DNA of 64,000 bases from Myxococcales bacterium (GCA_016720595.1 JADKKI010000015.1:62001-126000); one strand, 5' to 3'. Numbered from the stretch's first letter, positions 20,812 to 30,823 are shown. The notes: generated by a model not told the origin, from the letters alone. Numbers and translations: made by a program.

Positions 20812-22178
20812 ATGGGTCGTTGTTCTGTTGTCGCCTCGGTCGTCTGTGCGCTGTGTCTCCTCGTCGCCTGCCAGCGCACCGAGGACGTCAAGAAGATCTC
20901 CACCACGGCGAGCACGCTCGGGAAGCAGAGCGGATCCGGATCTGCCGCGCCGGTCGCGATGCCGGCCACGAAGACCGAGCAGCTGACCCCGCCGCTCGAT
21001 CTGGCGAATCCGCCGATCGATGCGATCAAGACCAGCTCGGGGCTGATCTACAAGAAGCTGACGAAGGTCGCGGGCACCGTGATGCCCAAGCGCAACGACA
21101 CCGTGCTGATCAACTACACGGGCTGGCGCCAGGCCACCGGCGAGACGTTCTTCTCCAACCGCGGCAAGGGCCAGCCGATGCCGCTGCAGCTCTCGAACAC
21201 CGCGCCCGGCTTCACCGAGGCGATGCAGCTGGTCGGCAAGGGTGAGAAGGCGATGCTGTGGCTGCCGCCCGAGATCGGGTACAAGGGCGGGCCGCCGGCG
21301 GGCACCAAGCCCGAGACCTTGGTCTACGAGGTCGAGGTGACGGATGTCGTCGCCGCGCCAGCGATTCCCGACGACGTCGCCGGCCCACCGCCGACCGCGC
21401 CGAAGCTGAAGTCGGGCCTGTCATACCTCGTGGTCCGCGCGGGCACGGGCAAGGACAAGGCGCGCTACTTCGACACGGTGACCTTCAACTACTCGGCCTG
21501 GGATGCGACCGGGCGGATGTTCGATTCCACCGAGATGCGCAAGCGCCCGGCCACCGTGCCGCCATATCGCCAGACCGCGGTGCTCGAGGAGATCCTGACC
21601 TCGATGATCGCCGGCGAGCGACGCCGCGTGTGGATCCCGTCGGAGAAGATGCTCCAGAGCGGCAAGCCGTTGCCGGGGATGCCCGAGGGCTGCTGACCTA
21701 CGAGGTCGAGATGATCACGATCGCGCCGGGCAAGGAGCCGCCGCCCACGCCGAGCGATGTGGCCAAGCCGCCGGCCGAGGCGAAGCTCACCCCGAAGGGC
21801 GTGGCGTATCGCGTGCTCAAGGCAGGGAAGGGTGGGGCGCACCCCACGCTGATGGACAAGGTGAAGGTCAACTACACCGGGTGGACCACCGATGGCCGGA
21901 TGTTCGACTCGTCGGTGATCAAGGGCGAGCCGGCGGAGTTCTCGCTGGGCGGCGTGATGTCCGGCTGGACCGAGGCGCTACCGGTGATGTCGCCCGGGGA
22001 CAAGGTCCGGTTCTGGATCCCCGACGAGCTGGCCTACAAGGGCGCCCCCGGCCGACCGCAGGGCATGCTGGTGTTCGACATCGAGCTCCTCGAGATCAAG
22101 GCGCCGCCCCCAGCGCCGCCCGTCGAGGCGCAGGATCCACACGCCGCGGGTGGTCCGCCTGCTCCGACCACGCCGTGA
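20812..22178 (+). CDS. Lipoprotein with three tandem FKBP-type peptidyl-prolyl isomerase domains (frameshifted)
   Basis: Lipoprotein signal with lipobox LLVAC (Cys about residue 20), then three FKBP domains. Domain 1 has INYTGW and LWLPPEIGYKGG; domain 2 FNYSAW and RRVWIPSEKM; domain 3 VKVNYTGWTTDGRMFDSS and KVRFWIPDELAYKG. FKBPs speed cis-trans isomerisation at proline; this protein would help folding in the periplasm, anchored in a membrane. Domains 1 and 2 have diverged at aromatic pocket positions and may be chaperone-like only. One base is missing near 21688: the first frame stops at 21696 after GMPEG, the second (continuing LLTYEVEMI) ends at 22178. Restoring one G in GGGCTG gives about 455 residues. 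The next gene overlaps its stop. Confidence 0.85.
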
Positions 22179-23188
22179 GCGATCCGGCGGGCGCGGCCGC
22201 GGCCTGGGGCTGGGAGGGAGCGCAGCTCGCCCCGCTGGCCGGAGGCCTGATCAACCAGACCTATGTGGTGCGTGACGGTGAGGCACCGATCGCGGTGCTG
22301 CAGCGCATCCACCCGATCTTCGCGGGCGAGGTCAACCTCGATCTCGAGGCGGTCACCGCGCACCTCGCCGCGCGGGGCATGATCACGCCGCGGCTGATCC
22401 ACACCCGCGCCGGGGAGGCGTGGCTCGTGCACGAGGGGCGGGTGTGGCGCGCCCTCACGTGGGTCCCTGGCGTGAGCGTGGCGAGGGTGCCGGATCCGAG
22501 CTGGGCGGAGGCCGGCGGCGAGCTGCTCGGCAGGTTCCATCGCGCGGTCGCAGATCTGACGCACGACTATCGGTTCGCGCGCGCGGGCGTACACGACACC
22601 GCCGCGCACCTCGCGCGGCTCGCCGAGGCGGTCGCGGGCGGAGGGGAGGCCGAGTGGATCGATCTCGGGCGCGAGATCGCGGGCGAGGCAGGCGCGCTGC
22701 CGCCGCTGCCGGTGACCGCGCCGCGCCACTGCCACGGGGATCTGAAGATCTCGAACCTGCTGTTCGCCGAGCATCCGCTGCGCGGCGTCTGCCTCGTGGA
22801 TCTCGACACGCTCGGGCGGAGCACGATCGCGTTCGAGCTCGGGGATGCGATGCGCTCGTGGTGCAACCCGCACGGCGAGGATGCCGGCGGCGTGCGGTTC
22901 GATCTCGAGATCTTCGCCGCTGCGGTTCGCGGGTTTCGCGGGGTCGCCGATGCCCTGCTCACCGATGACGAGCGGACCTCGATCGTGATCGGCGCGGAGA
23001 CCGTGAGCCTCGAGCTCGCGGCGCGGTTCGCGGTGGACGTGTTCCGCGACGAGTACTTTGGCTGGGATGCGGCGCGGTTCCCCTCGCGTCGTGCACACAA
23101 CCTCGTGCGTGCGCGGGGGCAGCTCGCGCTGTCACGTGCGATCCGCGCGGCGCGCGCCGATGCGCTGGCGGTGGTGCACGGGCGATGA
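22175..23188 (+). CDS. Aminoglycoside-phosphotransferase-fold kinase, NahK-like
   Basis: GTG 22175 overlaps the FKBP stop (GTGA). The 337-residue protein has the phosphotransferase fold: GGLINQTYVV glycine-rich loop, VLQRIHPIF, catalytic loop CHGDLKISNLLF and metal motif LVDLDTLGRSTIAFELGDAM. The combination GGxINxTY plus QRI resembles N-acetylhexosamine 1-kinase (NahK), which phosphorylates GlcNAc/GalNAc at the anomeric carbon in sugar salvage. Substrate is inferred only. It is followed by a small membrane protein overlapping by ATGA. Confidence 0.78.
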   Translation: MSDPAGAAAAWGWEGAQLAPLAGGLINQTYVVRDGEAPIAVLQRIHPIFAGEVNLDLEAVTAHLAARGMITPRLIHTRAGEAWLVHEGRVWRALTWVPGVSVARVPDPSWAEAGGELLGRFHRAVADLTHDYRFARAGVHDTAAHLARLAEAVAGGGEAEWIDLGREIAGEAGALPPLPVTAPRHCHGDLKISNLLFAEHPLRGVCLVDLDTLGRSTIAFELGDAMRSWCNPHGEDAGGVRFDLEIFAAAVRGFRGVADALLTDDERTSIVIGAETVSLELAARFAVDVFRDEYFGWDAARFPSRRAHNLVRARGQLALSRAIRAARADALAVVHGR

Positions 23189-23625
23189 CCGCGGTGCCCA
23201 GTCCGCAGGCGGATGACGAGCTGGTGCGCCGGGCGATCCACGCGCGCGGCGATGCGGCGGCGATCGGGGCGATGATCCACGGCGCGCTCGCCGCGATCGC
23301 GATCCTGCTGATGCTCGCGGGCGGCGAGGTGCTACCCTTCGCGCTGGGCGGTGCGGGCCTCGGCACGGTAGCGATCTGGCTCGGCGTGATGTCCCGGCGG
23401 CGGCGTGATGGCCGGTCCGCGCCCCTGCGCGCCCTCCTGCACGAACCGGCGAAGGTCCAGGCGGTGACCATCGTGGACGAGGAATCGGGCCTCCAGGTGC
23501 GGATCACCGCGGGTGGCGCAACCGACTTCGTGTGCCCGCCCGGGGGGCCACACGCAGGGATCACCGAGCTGGTCGCCATGCTGCAGCGGCGGTGCCCCCA
23601 GGCGCCGGTCGTCGATCGACGGTGA
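23185..23625 (+). CDS. Small membrane protein with two transmembrane helices
   Basis: A 146-residue protein with no recognised family. Residues about 26-45 (IGAMIHGALAAIAILLMLAG) and 49-67 are hydrophobic helices joined by a short loop; the rest (from LRALLHEPAKVQAVTI) is a soluble beta-type tail, ending VVDRR. The Arg/Lys-rich RRRRDGR after helix two suggests the tail lies in the cytoplasm. Translation is coupled to the NahK-like kinase by an ATGA overlap. Function unknown. Confidence 0.68.
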   Translation: MTAVPSPQADDELVRRAIHARGDAAAIGAMIHGALAAIAILLMLAGGEVLPFALGGAGLGTVAIWLGVMSRRRRDGRSAPLRALLHEPAKVQAVTIVDEESGLQVRITAGGATDFVCPPGGPHAGITELVAMLQRRCPQAPVVDRR

Positions 23626-23679
23626 GGCCGGCGGTCCTCGACGGGTGCGCCGGCGGTTAGCCGGAACCATCGGAACCCC

Positions 23680-23708
23680 TTCGCCTGGAGCCGATCATGC
23701 GCTCTAAT
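23680..23708 (+). promoter_or_regulatory. Predicted leaderless promoter of the M36-like protease gene
   Basis: TTCGCC (23680-23685), 17 bases, and TCTAAT (23703-23708), ending six bases before ATG 23715. This supports ATG 23715 over the ATG at 23697, which lies inside the promoter. Confidence 0.52.
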
Positions 23709-23714
23709 CAGGAC

Positions 23715-26672
23715 ATGCGCTTCCGTGGGTCGGCGATCCTCGCCGGCAGCCTGCTCCTCGCCACCGCGACCGCGCAGGCCGTGGTCCCGCGCTCCAGCGC
23801 CGGCGCCGGGGGAAGCACGACCGGTGCCCGCCTCACCGCCGACACCCTGACCGCGCTGCCCGCGGCCAAGGTCGGCAAGCCGCTGCGGACCTATGCCGAC
23901 GTCCGCTGGGCACAGGTCCCGAGCGCGGCATGGGCGACGCTGGTGAGCCGCCTCGGTGGCCACTGGCGCGCCGCCTACGATCGCGCGACCGGCGTGCCCT
24001 CGCGGATCTGGGGCTCGGGGTTCGCTGCGCCCGGGGCCAACGCCTCCGCCGTGATCGGCGAGACCTATGCGCGGATGCTGCTCGCGGATCACCTCGCCCT
24101 CCTCGCGCCGGGTGCGAGCGTCGCCGACTTCGTGCTGGTCTCGAACCACTCCGACGGCGAGATCCGCTCGATCGGCTTCGCGCAGGAGCTCGCCGGGCGC
24201 CGCGTGGTGGGAGGTCAGGTCAGCTTCCGGTTCAAGCGCGATCGGTTGATCGCGATCGGTAGCGAGGCGCTGCCCGACGTCACCGTGGAGGTCCCGACCA
24301 CGCGGATGTCACGCGCACGGTTCGCGGAGCATGCGAAGACGGCGCTCCGGCTCGCGGTGGCACTGCCCGCCGCGCCCGTGACCGACGCCGGCGCCGAGGT
24401 CGTGTTGCCGCTGGTCTCCGACGATGCCGTGCTCGGGTACCGGATCGCGCATCCGCTGACGATCGACGGCGGCGCGGACGGCAACTATCTCGCGTATGCC
24501 GATGTGGCCACGGGCGAGATCCTCGCCGTGCGCCAGCGCAACGCGTATGCGACCGGCACGGTGCGCTACCGCGGCGTCGATCGACACCCCGGCAATCCGC
24601 GCATCGATCGGCCCGCGCCCAACGCGCACGTCATGATCGCGGGCGCGCCGGCCACCACGGCCGCGGATGGGCTCGTGAGCTGGGGCGCGGATGCGGCGCA
24701 GACCCTGACCACCGCGGTGACGGGTGACTTCGTGGAGGTGGTCAACCAGGCCGCGGGCGGAGCGATCGCGTTCGCGGATCTCGCCCTCTCGCCCGGTGGC
24801 CTCGTCGTGTGGGACGCCTCGGGCGCCGTCGAGGACGATGCGCAGGTCCAGGTCTATCTCTCGACGAACCTCGTCAAGGACTTCGTCCGCACGCAGCTCG
24901 ATCCGGGGATGCACACGCTCGACGAATCGATCACCGCGAACGTCAACATCGCGCAGGACTGCAACGCGTTCTTCGATGGCCGCGCGATCAACTTCTTCCA
25001 CGCGAGCGCCAAGTGCCAGAACACCGGCCTGCTCCAGGATGTGGTGTTTCACGAGTTCGGCCACGCGCTGCACGCCAACGAGATCATCGACGGGGTGGGC
25101 TCGTTCGACGGCGCGATGAGCGAGGGCGCCGCAGACTTCCTCGCCGGCAGCATCACCGGCGATCCGGCGATGGGGCGCGGCTTCTTCTACTCGAACGATC
25201 CGCTGCGCAACCTCGATCCCTTGATCGAGGAGGCCCGCTGGCCCGAGGACGTGCAGGAGATCCACCACACCGGCCTGATCTACGGCGGGGCGCTGTGGGA
25301 CCTGCGCAAGGCGCTGATCGCCGAGCTCGGCCAGGCCGAGGGGATCCGCGTGGTCCAGAAGCTGTACATCGGCACGCTGCGCCGCTCGACCAGCATTCCC
25401 ACCAGCTTGATCGAGGCGCTCGTCGAGGACGACGATGATGGCGATCTCGAGAACGGGACGCCGCACGAGTGCACGATCCGCAAGGCGTTCGGGCGCCACG
25501 GCCTGCGCACGGCGACCGGCGTGCTGTCGGCGCCGGGTGCGCTCGCGGAGCAGGCGGCCTCCACGCTGGTGCGCGTGGACCTCTCCGGGCTCTCCGATCG
25601 CTGCGAGGGCGATGGCATCGACGGCGTGACGATCGTGTGGAAGCCCGACGGCGCGGCACCCGAGGCGGGCGGTGCACTCCCCGCGACCAAGGCCGATCGC
25701 ACCACGTACTGGGCGCAGCTGCCGCTCGTGATCGATGGCTCGGTGCAGTACAAGGCGCGCGTCCAGTTCAACGACCAGTCCGTGCTGACGCTCGCCGATA
25801 ACCTCGCCGACCCGTACTACCAGCTCTATCAGGGCCACACGATCCCGCTGTACTGCACGACCTTCGAGGACGGCGATCCGCTGGCGATGGGCTGGACCAC
25901 CGGCTCCTCGAAGGAGGAGTCACCGTGGGCGTGGGGCGAAGCGATGGGCGGCGCCACCGATCCGAAGGTCGCGTACTCCGGCTCGCACTTCCTCGCGCAA
26001 GAGCTCGGCGGCAACTACAAGCCCGGCCGCACCACCTGGGTGCAGATGCCGACGATCGACGTGGGCCGGTGGTCCGACGTGCGGCTCCAGTACCGCCGCT
26101 GGCTCGCCGCCGAGGACAGCCACTTCGACAAGGCGCGCATCCTGCTCGACGGCAAGGAGGTCTGGATCAACTCGACCCAGAACATCGGCGACTCGAGCTC
26201 GACTCACCACATCGATCGCGAGTGGCGGTTCCACGACGTGCCGCTCTCCGGCAAGGCGCCGGGCCACGTGTTCGACGTGCGCTGGGAGCTGACCTCCGAC
26301 GAGGGCCTGAACCTCGGCGGCTGGCAGCTCGACGACGTCTGCGTGGTCGCCAACGTGAACTCGATCTGCGGCGACGGCGTGAAGTCCCCGACCGAGGGTT
26401 GCGACGAGGGCAAGGACAACCAGGACCTCCCCGGCAAGTGCCGGACGTACTGTCAGCCGCCCAGCTGCGGCGACGAGATCGTGGATATCAACGAGGAGTG
26501 CGACCACGGCGTCGCCGGTGATGGCACCTGCACCCCGGCGTGCACGCTGATCACGATCCCGGATCTCGGCGGCTGTTGCTCGACCGGCGGTGGCGCCGGT
26601 GGCTCGCTCGCGCTCGGTGCGCTGGTCGGCGGGCTGGTGCTCGTGCCGTGGCGTCGTCGCCGCCGTCGCTGA
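23715..26672 (+). CDS. Secreted M36/M4-like zinc metallopeptidase with MYXO-CTERM
   Basis: Signal peptide MRFRGSAILAGSLLLATATA is followed by a propeptide of FTP/PepSY type (FVLVSNHSDGEIRSIGFAQ). The catalytic domain has HEFGHALHANE at about residues 446-456 and the downstream Glu in MSEGAADF, giving the HExxH...E site of fungalysin-type (M36) peptidases. After it come a beta-sandwich domain (TFEDGDPLAMGWTTG, immune-inhibitor-like), two Cys-rich repeats (CGDGVKSPTEGCDEG type) and C-terminal GGCCSTGGGAGG, helix, RRRRRR: a MYXO-CTERM sorting end. About 985 residues. Probably a digestive enzyme displayed on or released from the cell, in keeping with predatory or scavenging life. Confidence 0.88.
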   Translation: MRFRGSAILAGSLLLATATAQAVVPRSSAGAGGSTTGARLTADTLTALPAAKVGKPLRTYADVRWAQVPSAAWATLVSRLGGHWRAAYDRATGVPSRIWGSGFAAPGANASAVIGETYARMLLADHLALLAPGASVADFVLVSNHSDGEIRSIGFAQELAGRRVVGGQVSFRFKRDRLIAIGSEALPDVTVEVPTTRMSRARFAEHAKTALRLAVALPAAPVTDAGAEVVLPLVSDDAVLGYRIAHPLTIDGGADGNYLAYADVATGEILAVRQRNAYATGTVRYRGVDRHPGNPRIDRPAPNAHVMIAGAPATTAADGLVSWGADAAQTLTTAVTGDFVEVVNQAAGGAIAFADLALSPGGLVVWDASGAVEDDAQVQVYLSTNLVKDFVRTQLDPGMHTLDESITANVNIAQDCNAFFDGRAINFFHASAKCQNTGLLQDVVFHEFGHALHANEIIDGVGSFDGAMSEGAADFLAGSITGDPAMGRGFFYSNDPLRNLDPLIEEARWPEDVQEIHHTGLIYGGALWDLRKALIAELGQAEGIRVVQKLYIGTLRRSTSIPTSLIEALVEDDDDGDLENGTPHECTIRKAFGRHGLRTATGVLSAPGALAEQAASTLVRVDLSGLSDRCEGDGIDGVTIVWKPDGAAPEAGGALPATKADRTTYWAQLPLVIDGSVQYKARVQFNDQSVLTLADNLADPYYQLYQGHTIPLYCTTFEDGDPLAMGWTTGSSKEESPWAWGEAMGGATDPKVAYSGSHFLAQELGGNYKPGRTTWVQMPTIDVGRWSDVRLQYRRWLAAEDSHFDKARILLDGKEVWINSTQNIGDSSSTHHIDREWRFHDVPLSGKAPGHVFDVRWELTSDEGLNLGGWQLDDVCVVANVNSICGDGVKSPTEGCDEGKDNQDLPGKCRTYCQPPSCGDEIVDINEECDHGVAGDGTCTPACTLITIPDLGGCCSTGGGAGGSLALGALVGGLVLVPWRRRRRR

Positions 26673-26673
26673 C

Positions 26674-28119
26674 TCAGGCCGCTGCAGCCTGGGCGCGGCG
26701 TGTGGGCCCGGCGATCGGGATCCGGATCTGGAACGTCGTGCCCACGCCGACGGTCGACTCGAAGGTCAGTGATCCGCCGTGGCGATCGACCACGATCGAT
26801 CGCGAGATGGCGAGGCCCTGACCGGTTCCACGCCCGACCTCCTTGGTCGTGAAGAAGGCGTCGAAGATCCGCTCCCGATGCGACTCGGGGATGCCGGCGC
26901 CGGTATCGGAGACCTCCACGATCACGTCCCCTCCATCGACGCGGGTGGCGATGCGGAGCGTACCGCGCTTGCCTGGGCGATCCTCCATCGCCTGCGCGGC
27001 GTTGACGATCAGGTTCAGGAACACCTGGTTCAGCTCGCTGCCGAAGCACACCACGGGTGGGGTCGCGGCGAACTCCGTCACGACGTCGGCGACCATGCGA
27101 TACGCGCCGGCGGTGACCTCGAGCGCGTTGCCCAGGGCGCGGGTGAGGTCCACTGCGGTGGCCTCGCGCGGCCCGGGATGAGCGAGCTCCTTCATCGCGC
27201 GGACGATCTTCGCGATCCGCGCCACGCCGCCGGTCAGGCTCTCGAGCGACTCCGGGATCGCAGTGGCAAGGTAGGTGAGATCTGCACTGGCAGCCAGGCC
27301 CTCGAGCTGCCCCACGAGCGGCGCGGTCGCCTCCGTGCGCGCACTCGACGCGGCGGCGAGCATCGCGGTCCCCATCGCCACGAGCTCGCCCACGCTGTCC
27401 TGCAGGAACGACAGGTTGTCGCCGACGTACTGGATCGGTGTGTTGATCTCGTGGGCGATCCCCGCCGCGAGTTGCCCCACGGCCTCGAGCTTCTGCGCGA
27501 GGCGCAGCCCGACCTCCATCCGCGCGCGCTCTTGCATCTGCTCCGCGAGCAGCGTGTTCGCCTGCTGGAGCTCGTGGGTGCGCGATGCGACCGAGGTCTC
27601 GAGCTCGTCGATCTGTGCGCGGAGCCGCCTCGCGAGCGTCCACTTGGTGGCGAGGGCATGGGCGCACTGGACGACCTCGATCGTGTCGAACGGCTTCTTC
27701 AGGATCAGCAGCGAGTCCGAGGTGCCCACGCGTGCGCGCACCTCGCTCCACGAGCAGTCCGAGTGGGCGGAGCAGATCACGATCTGGATCCGTGGATCGA
27801 CGCGCCAGATCCGCTCGATCGTCTCGACACCGTCCCAGCCGGGCGGCATCCGCATGTCCACGAACGCGAGCGCGAACGGGCGATCGACGGCGTTCGCGGC
27901 CTCCACGAGGCGCAGCGCCTCTTCGCCCTGGGTGGCCGAGACGAGCTCGTACGAGGCGGTCTCGGCCGCGGTTGGCGTCGGCGCATCGAACAGCAGCGCC
28001 TCGATCTCGTCGAGCGAGGCCGAGGTCGGATCCGCGGGCGCGAGGATCTTCCGGAAGTCCTCGTGGATCGCCGGGTTGTCGTCGACGAGCAGGATCCGGA
28101 TCTCAGTTCTGGACGACAT
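26674..28119 (-). CDS. Receiver-histidine kinase hybrid, cytoplasmic
   Basis: Start ATG 28119 has AGGAGAGG just upstream. The 481-residue protein starts with a receiver domain (DDN at 13-15, phospho-acceptor Asp in FVDMRMPP near 88, Lys in ILKKPFD), a coiled coil (LRAQIDELETSVASRTHELQ), HisKA with GIAHEINTPIQYVGDNL (His about 233) and a HATPase domain with N box (NLIVNAAQAM), DTGAGIP and GTGQGLA. No membrane helix. It can receive phosphate at the front and pass or feed it through its kinase. Overlaps the upstream kinase gene by 17 bases; both face away from the receiver-HDOD gene and probably act in one phosphorelay. C-terminal tail RRAQAAAA. Confidence 0.9.
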   Translation of the reverse strand: MSSRTEIRILLVDDNPAIHEDFRKILAPADPTSASLDEIEALLFDAPTPTAAETASYELVSATQGEEALRLVEAANAVDRPFALAFVDMRMPPGWDGVETIERIWRVDPRIQIVICSAHSDCSWSEVRARVGTSDSLLILKKPFDTIEVVQCAHALATKWTLARRLRAQIDELETSVASRTHELQQANTLLAEQMQERARMEVGLRLAQKLEAVGQLAAGIAHEINTPIQYVGDNLSFLQDSVGELVAMGTAMLAAASSARTEATAPLVGQLEGLAASADLTYLATAIPESLESLTGGVARIAKIVRAMKELAHPGPREATAVDLTRALGNALEVTAGAYRMVADVVTEFAATPPVVCFGSELNQVFLNLIVNAAQAMEDRPGKRGTLRIATRVDGGDVIVEVSDTGAGIPESHRERIFDAFFTTKEVGRGTGQGLAISRSIVVDRHGGSLTFESTVGVGTTFQIRIPIAGPTRRAQAAAA

Positions 28120-29671
28120 CACCTCTCCTGGGTTGTGCCGGGAGCTCGAGCGTGAAGGTCGCGCCTGCGCCCGCCCCATCGCTCGCCACGGCGAGCCTGC
28201 CTCCGAGCTCTCGTGCCGCGTTCGCGCTCGCGTGCAGCCCGAACCCATGTCCGCTCGGCTTGGTGGTGAAGCCGTGCCGGAAGATCTTCTCGAGGTTCTC
28301 GGCGGGGATCCCGATCCCGGTGTCGGTGATGGCGACCGAGGCACCGCCGGAGGTCTTGCGGATGCGCACCGTCAGGCGAGGTCGCCCATCGGCGACCTCC
28401 TTCAGGGCATGCCGCGAGTTCGAGATCAGGTTGATCAGGATCTGGAGCACCTTGTGCCGGTCGCTCACGACGATCGCGCCGTCCTCGTAGTCCTTCACGA
28501 TCTCGATGCCGTGCTTCGCGAACGAGGACTCGCCCATGCGCAGGGCGTCGTCGACCAGCCCGGCGAGGTTGATCGCGTCGTCGAGCTCCGAGGGGCGCGC
28601 ATACGATTGCTGCATCGCCACGATCGACTTGATGTGATCGACGTTGCGGGTGACGGAGGCGAGCTCGGTCAAGACGCTCGCGTTGTCCTCGGCCAGCCGC
28701 TTCGAGACCGAGCTCAGGTATCCCGGGAGGATCCGGCCCTTGTCGGTCTCGAGGAACGCCGGGAGTCCGCCGGGGAAGCCATCGAACAGCTCGACGGACT
28801 TCGACAGCGCGGCGGTTCGGGAGCTTCGCACGCGCTCGCCGATCACGGACACCGACACGTTCAGGCTGTTGAGCACGTTGCCCACGTTGTGGAGGACGCC
28901 CGTGGCGATCTCGGCCATGCCGGCCATCCGCGACACCGAGAGCAGCTCGCGCTGCATGTCCTCGGTGCGGGCCGCGTCCTGCTCGCGCGCCAGCTCGCGT
29001 CTCTCCAGCTCCGCGGTCATCTGGTTGAGGTAGTCACGCAGGTCGCGAAGCTCTCCGGGAGGTGAGATCACGAGCCGATCGTGCAAGGCGCCGCCGGCGA
29101 CCTTCCTCGAGAAGTCCATCATCGCGCGGATCGGGGACACGAACGATCTGGCGAACACGATCGAGTACCCGAGGGCCACGAGCCACAGCAACGTGACGCC
29201 GACCCCCAGCCGTCGCGCCCACCGATCGAGGCTGGCGAACCGATCGGTGCTGAACACGACCGCGACCGTGCCGAGGTTCACGCCCTCGAGGCTGACCGGC
29301 GCCCACGTCGAGATGCCCTCCGCGCCGACCACCGCTGTATTCGCGGGGCCGGAGAACACATCCGTCGGCGGTGCCGTGCCCCGCGCGGCGAAGAGGGCGC
29401 CGTGGACATCGCGCACCACCACATAGCTGAAGTCCGGGTCGGCCTCGATCCTCGCGAGCGAATCCGCCATCAGCTTCGGATCCTCGGCGGCGAGGGGAAC
29501 GTCGAGATCCGCGCTCAGGACGCGCGCGACGCCCTCGGTCTTGTCGCGCAACAGGCCCTCCAGGACCGGCAGGACCGAGCGCTCGAACGACCAGAACGCG
29601 AGGGCGAACAGCACCCCGAACACCACGAGCTGGCTGGTGCTGAACAGGAACAGGCGATGCCGCAGCTTCAT
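28103..29671 (-). CDS. Membrane sensor histidine kinase with HAMP domain
   Basis: Start ATG 29671 gives MKLRHRLFLFSTSQ and puts the first helix at residues 7-28. A periplasmic region of about 125 residues, with a Cache/PAS-like stretch (DPDFSYVVVRDVHG), precedes a second helix at about 155-176, then HAMP, and a dimerisation helix with ATGVLHNVGNVLNSL (His about 261), a known variant H box. The HATPase has NLISNSRHAL, DTGIGIP and GHGFGLH. Length 522. It should sense something in the periplasm and work with the adjacent kinase and receiver-HDOD protein; the divergent operon encodes a porin and PstS-like protein, which may be targets or inputs. Confidence 0.9.
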   Translation of the reverse strand: MKLRHRLFLFSTSQLVVFGVLFALAFWSFERSVLPVLEGLLRDKTEGVARVLSADLDVPLAAEDPKLMADSLARIEADPDFSYVVVRDVHGALFAARGTAPPTDVFSGPANTAVVGAEGISTWAPVSLEGVNLGTVAVVFSTDRFASLDRWARRLGVGVTLLWLVALGYSIVFARSFVSPIRAMMDFSRKVAGGALHDRLVISPPGELRDLRDYLNQMTAELERRELAREQDAARTEDMQRELLSVSRMAGMAEIATGVLHNVGNVLNSLNVSVSVIGERVRSSRTAALSKSVELFDGFPGGLPAFLETDKGRILPGYLSSVSKRLAEDNASVLTELASVTRNVDHIKSIVAMQQSYARPSELDDAINLAGLVDDALRMGESSFAKHGIEIVKDYEDGAIVVSDRHKVLQILINLISNSRHALKEVADGRPRLTVRIRKTSGGASVAITDTGIGIPAENLEKIFRHGFTTKPSGHGFGLHASANAARELGGRLAVASDGAGAGATFTLELPAQPRRGDVVQN

Positions 29672-29795
29672 GGATGCGCTTGAGGGTTCGGCCGTTCGCG
29701 CCGGACATCGACTCACGATCCACCCGACCCCGGTCGATACAGGTCTGTATGGAGCACTCGGCGTCAGGGTTTCTCGCAGGCGGGAGCTGTAGGTG

Positions 29796-30785
29796 ATGAC
29801 ACCACGCATCCTGTTCGTCGATGACGATGCCGACGTGCTCCGCGGGCTGACCAAGGCCCTGCGTAAGCAGCGCGAGCGCTGGGACATGGTGTTCGCCGTC
29901 GGCGGCCCCGCAGCACTCGAGGAGGTACGCCGCGCCACCTTCGATGTGGTGGTCACCGACATGAGGATGCCCGAGATCGACGGGGCGGCGCTCCTGCTCG
30001 AGGTTCGCGACCACGCCCCGACGACGTTCCGGATGATCCTCTCCGGGTTCTCGGACCAACGCTCGGTCACCCGGGCGCTGCCCGTGGCCCACCAGTTCCT
30101 CGACAAGCCGTGCGAGCTGAAGATGTTGATCGAGGTGGTCGATCGCGCCTGCGCCCTCCGCGCGCTGTTCGTGAGCGATCCGTTGCGTGCGGTATTCGAG
30201 CGCGTCGCGCGCTATGCCTCACCTGCGGTGCTCGAAGGCGAGGGCGGGCCGGAGCGCACGGCTCGGATCGTTCGGCTCGCGACATCGGTGTTCCTGGGGA
30301 CCGAGCAGTCCATGCGATCGAGTCCGGATCCATCGTCCCCGATCGGGCGCGAGCTCCGCGCGGCGCTCGCGCTGGCCTCGGCAGCGCATCGGGCGATCGG
30401 GCAGCCGATCGCGGGGCTGTCCTTCGAGGAGCTCCAGCGGCACTCGCGCGAGATCGCCGAGCGTGCCCAGCGCAGCGTGGAGGACCCGACGACTGCCGCC
30501 GAGGCGTTCACTGCGGGGCTCGTGCACGATCTCGGCAAGGCGGTGATCGCGGTCGCGTTGCCCGAGGAGCACGCCGCGATCGTGCAAGGCCTCGCGCAGG
30601 CGGGCGCCCGGCGCTCCGAGGTGGAGCGTGCGGTGCTCGGGACGTCCCACGCGGAGATCGGCGCGTACCTGCTGGTGCTGTGGGGGCTCCCGCTCTCGGT
30701 GATCGAGGCCGTGGCCCTGCACGGAAGCGCCATCAGGCCGACGAACGCCGTCTCGATGGCTCTCGACGCGGCTCACGCGCGATAG
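29796..30785 (+). CDS. Response regulator with HDOD output domain
   Basis: The receiver occupies residues 1-125, with DDD at 9-11, phospho-acceptor Asp 55 in VVTDMRMPEIDG and Lys in FLDKPCE. The C-terminal HDOD domain has AGLVHDLGKAVIA and SHAEIGAYLLVLWGLP. HDOD proteins resemble HD phosphohydrolases but usually lack the metal residues; here HD is kept in VHDLGK. They tend to regulate cell cycle, motility or gene expression through protein binding. ATG 29796 is preceded by GTG 29793; either gives essentially the same protein. The gene is divergent from two histidine kinases and heads the operon to a lipoprotein, porin and PstS-like protein. Confidence 0.88.
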   Translation: MTPRILFVDDDADVLRGLTKALRKQRERWDMVFAVGGPAALEEVRRATFDVVVTDMRMPEIDGAALLLEVRDHAPTTFRMILSGFSDQRSVTRALPVAHQFLDKPCELKMLIEVVDRACALRALFVSDPLRAVFERVARYASPAVLEGEGGPERTARIVRLATSVFLGTEQSMRSSPDPSSPIGRELRAALALASAAHRAIGQPIAGLSFEELQRHSREIAERAQRSVEDPTTAAEAFTAGLVHDLGKAVIAVALPEEHAAIVQGLAQAGARRSEVERAVLGTSHAEIGAYLLVLWGLPLSVIEAVALHGSAIRPTNAVSMALDAAHAR

Positions 30786-30823
30786 GCACTGGATTCCCGA
30801 TCGATCCGGTCGATCCGGGAAGC

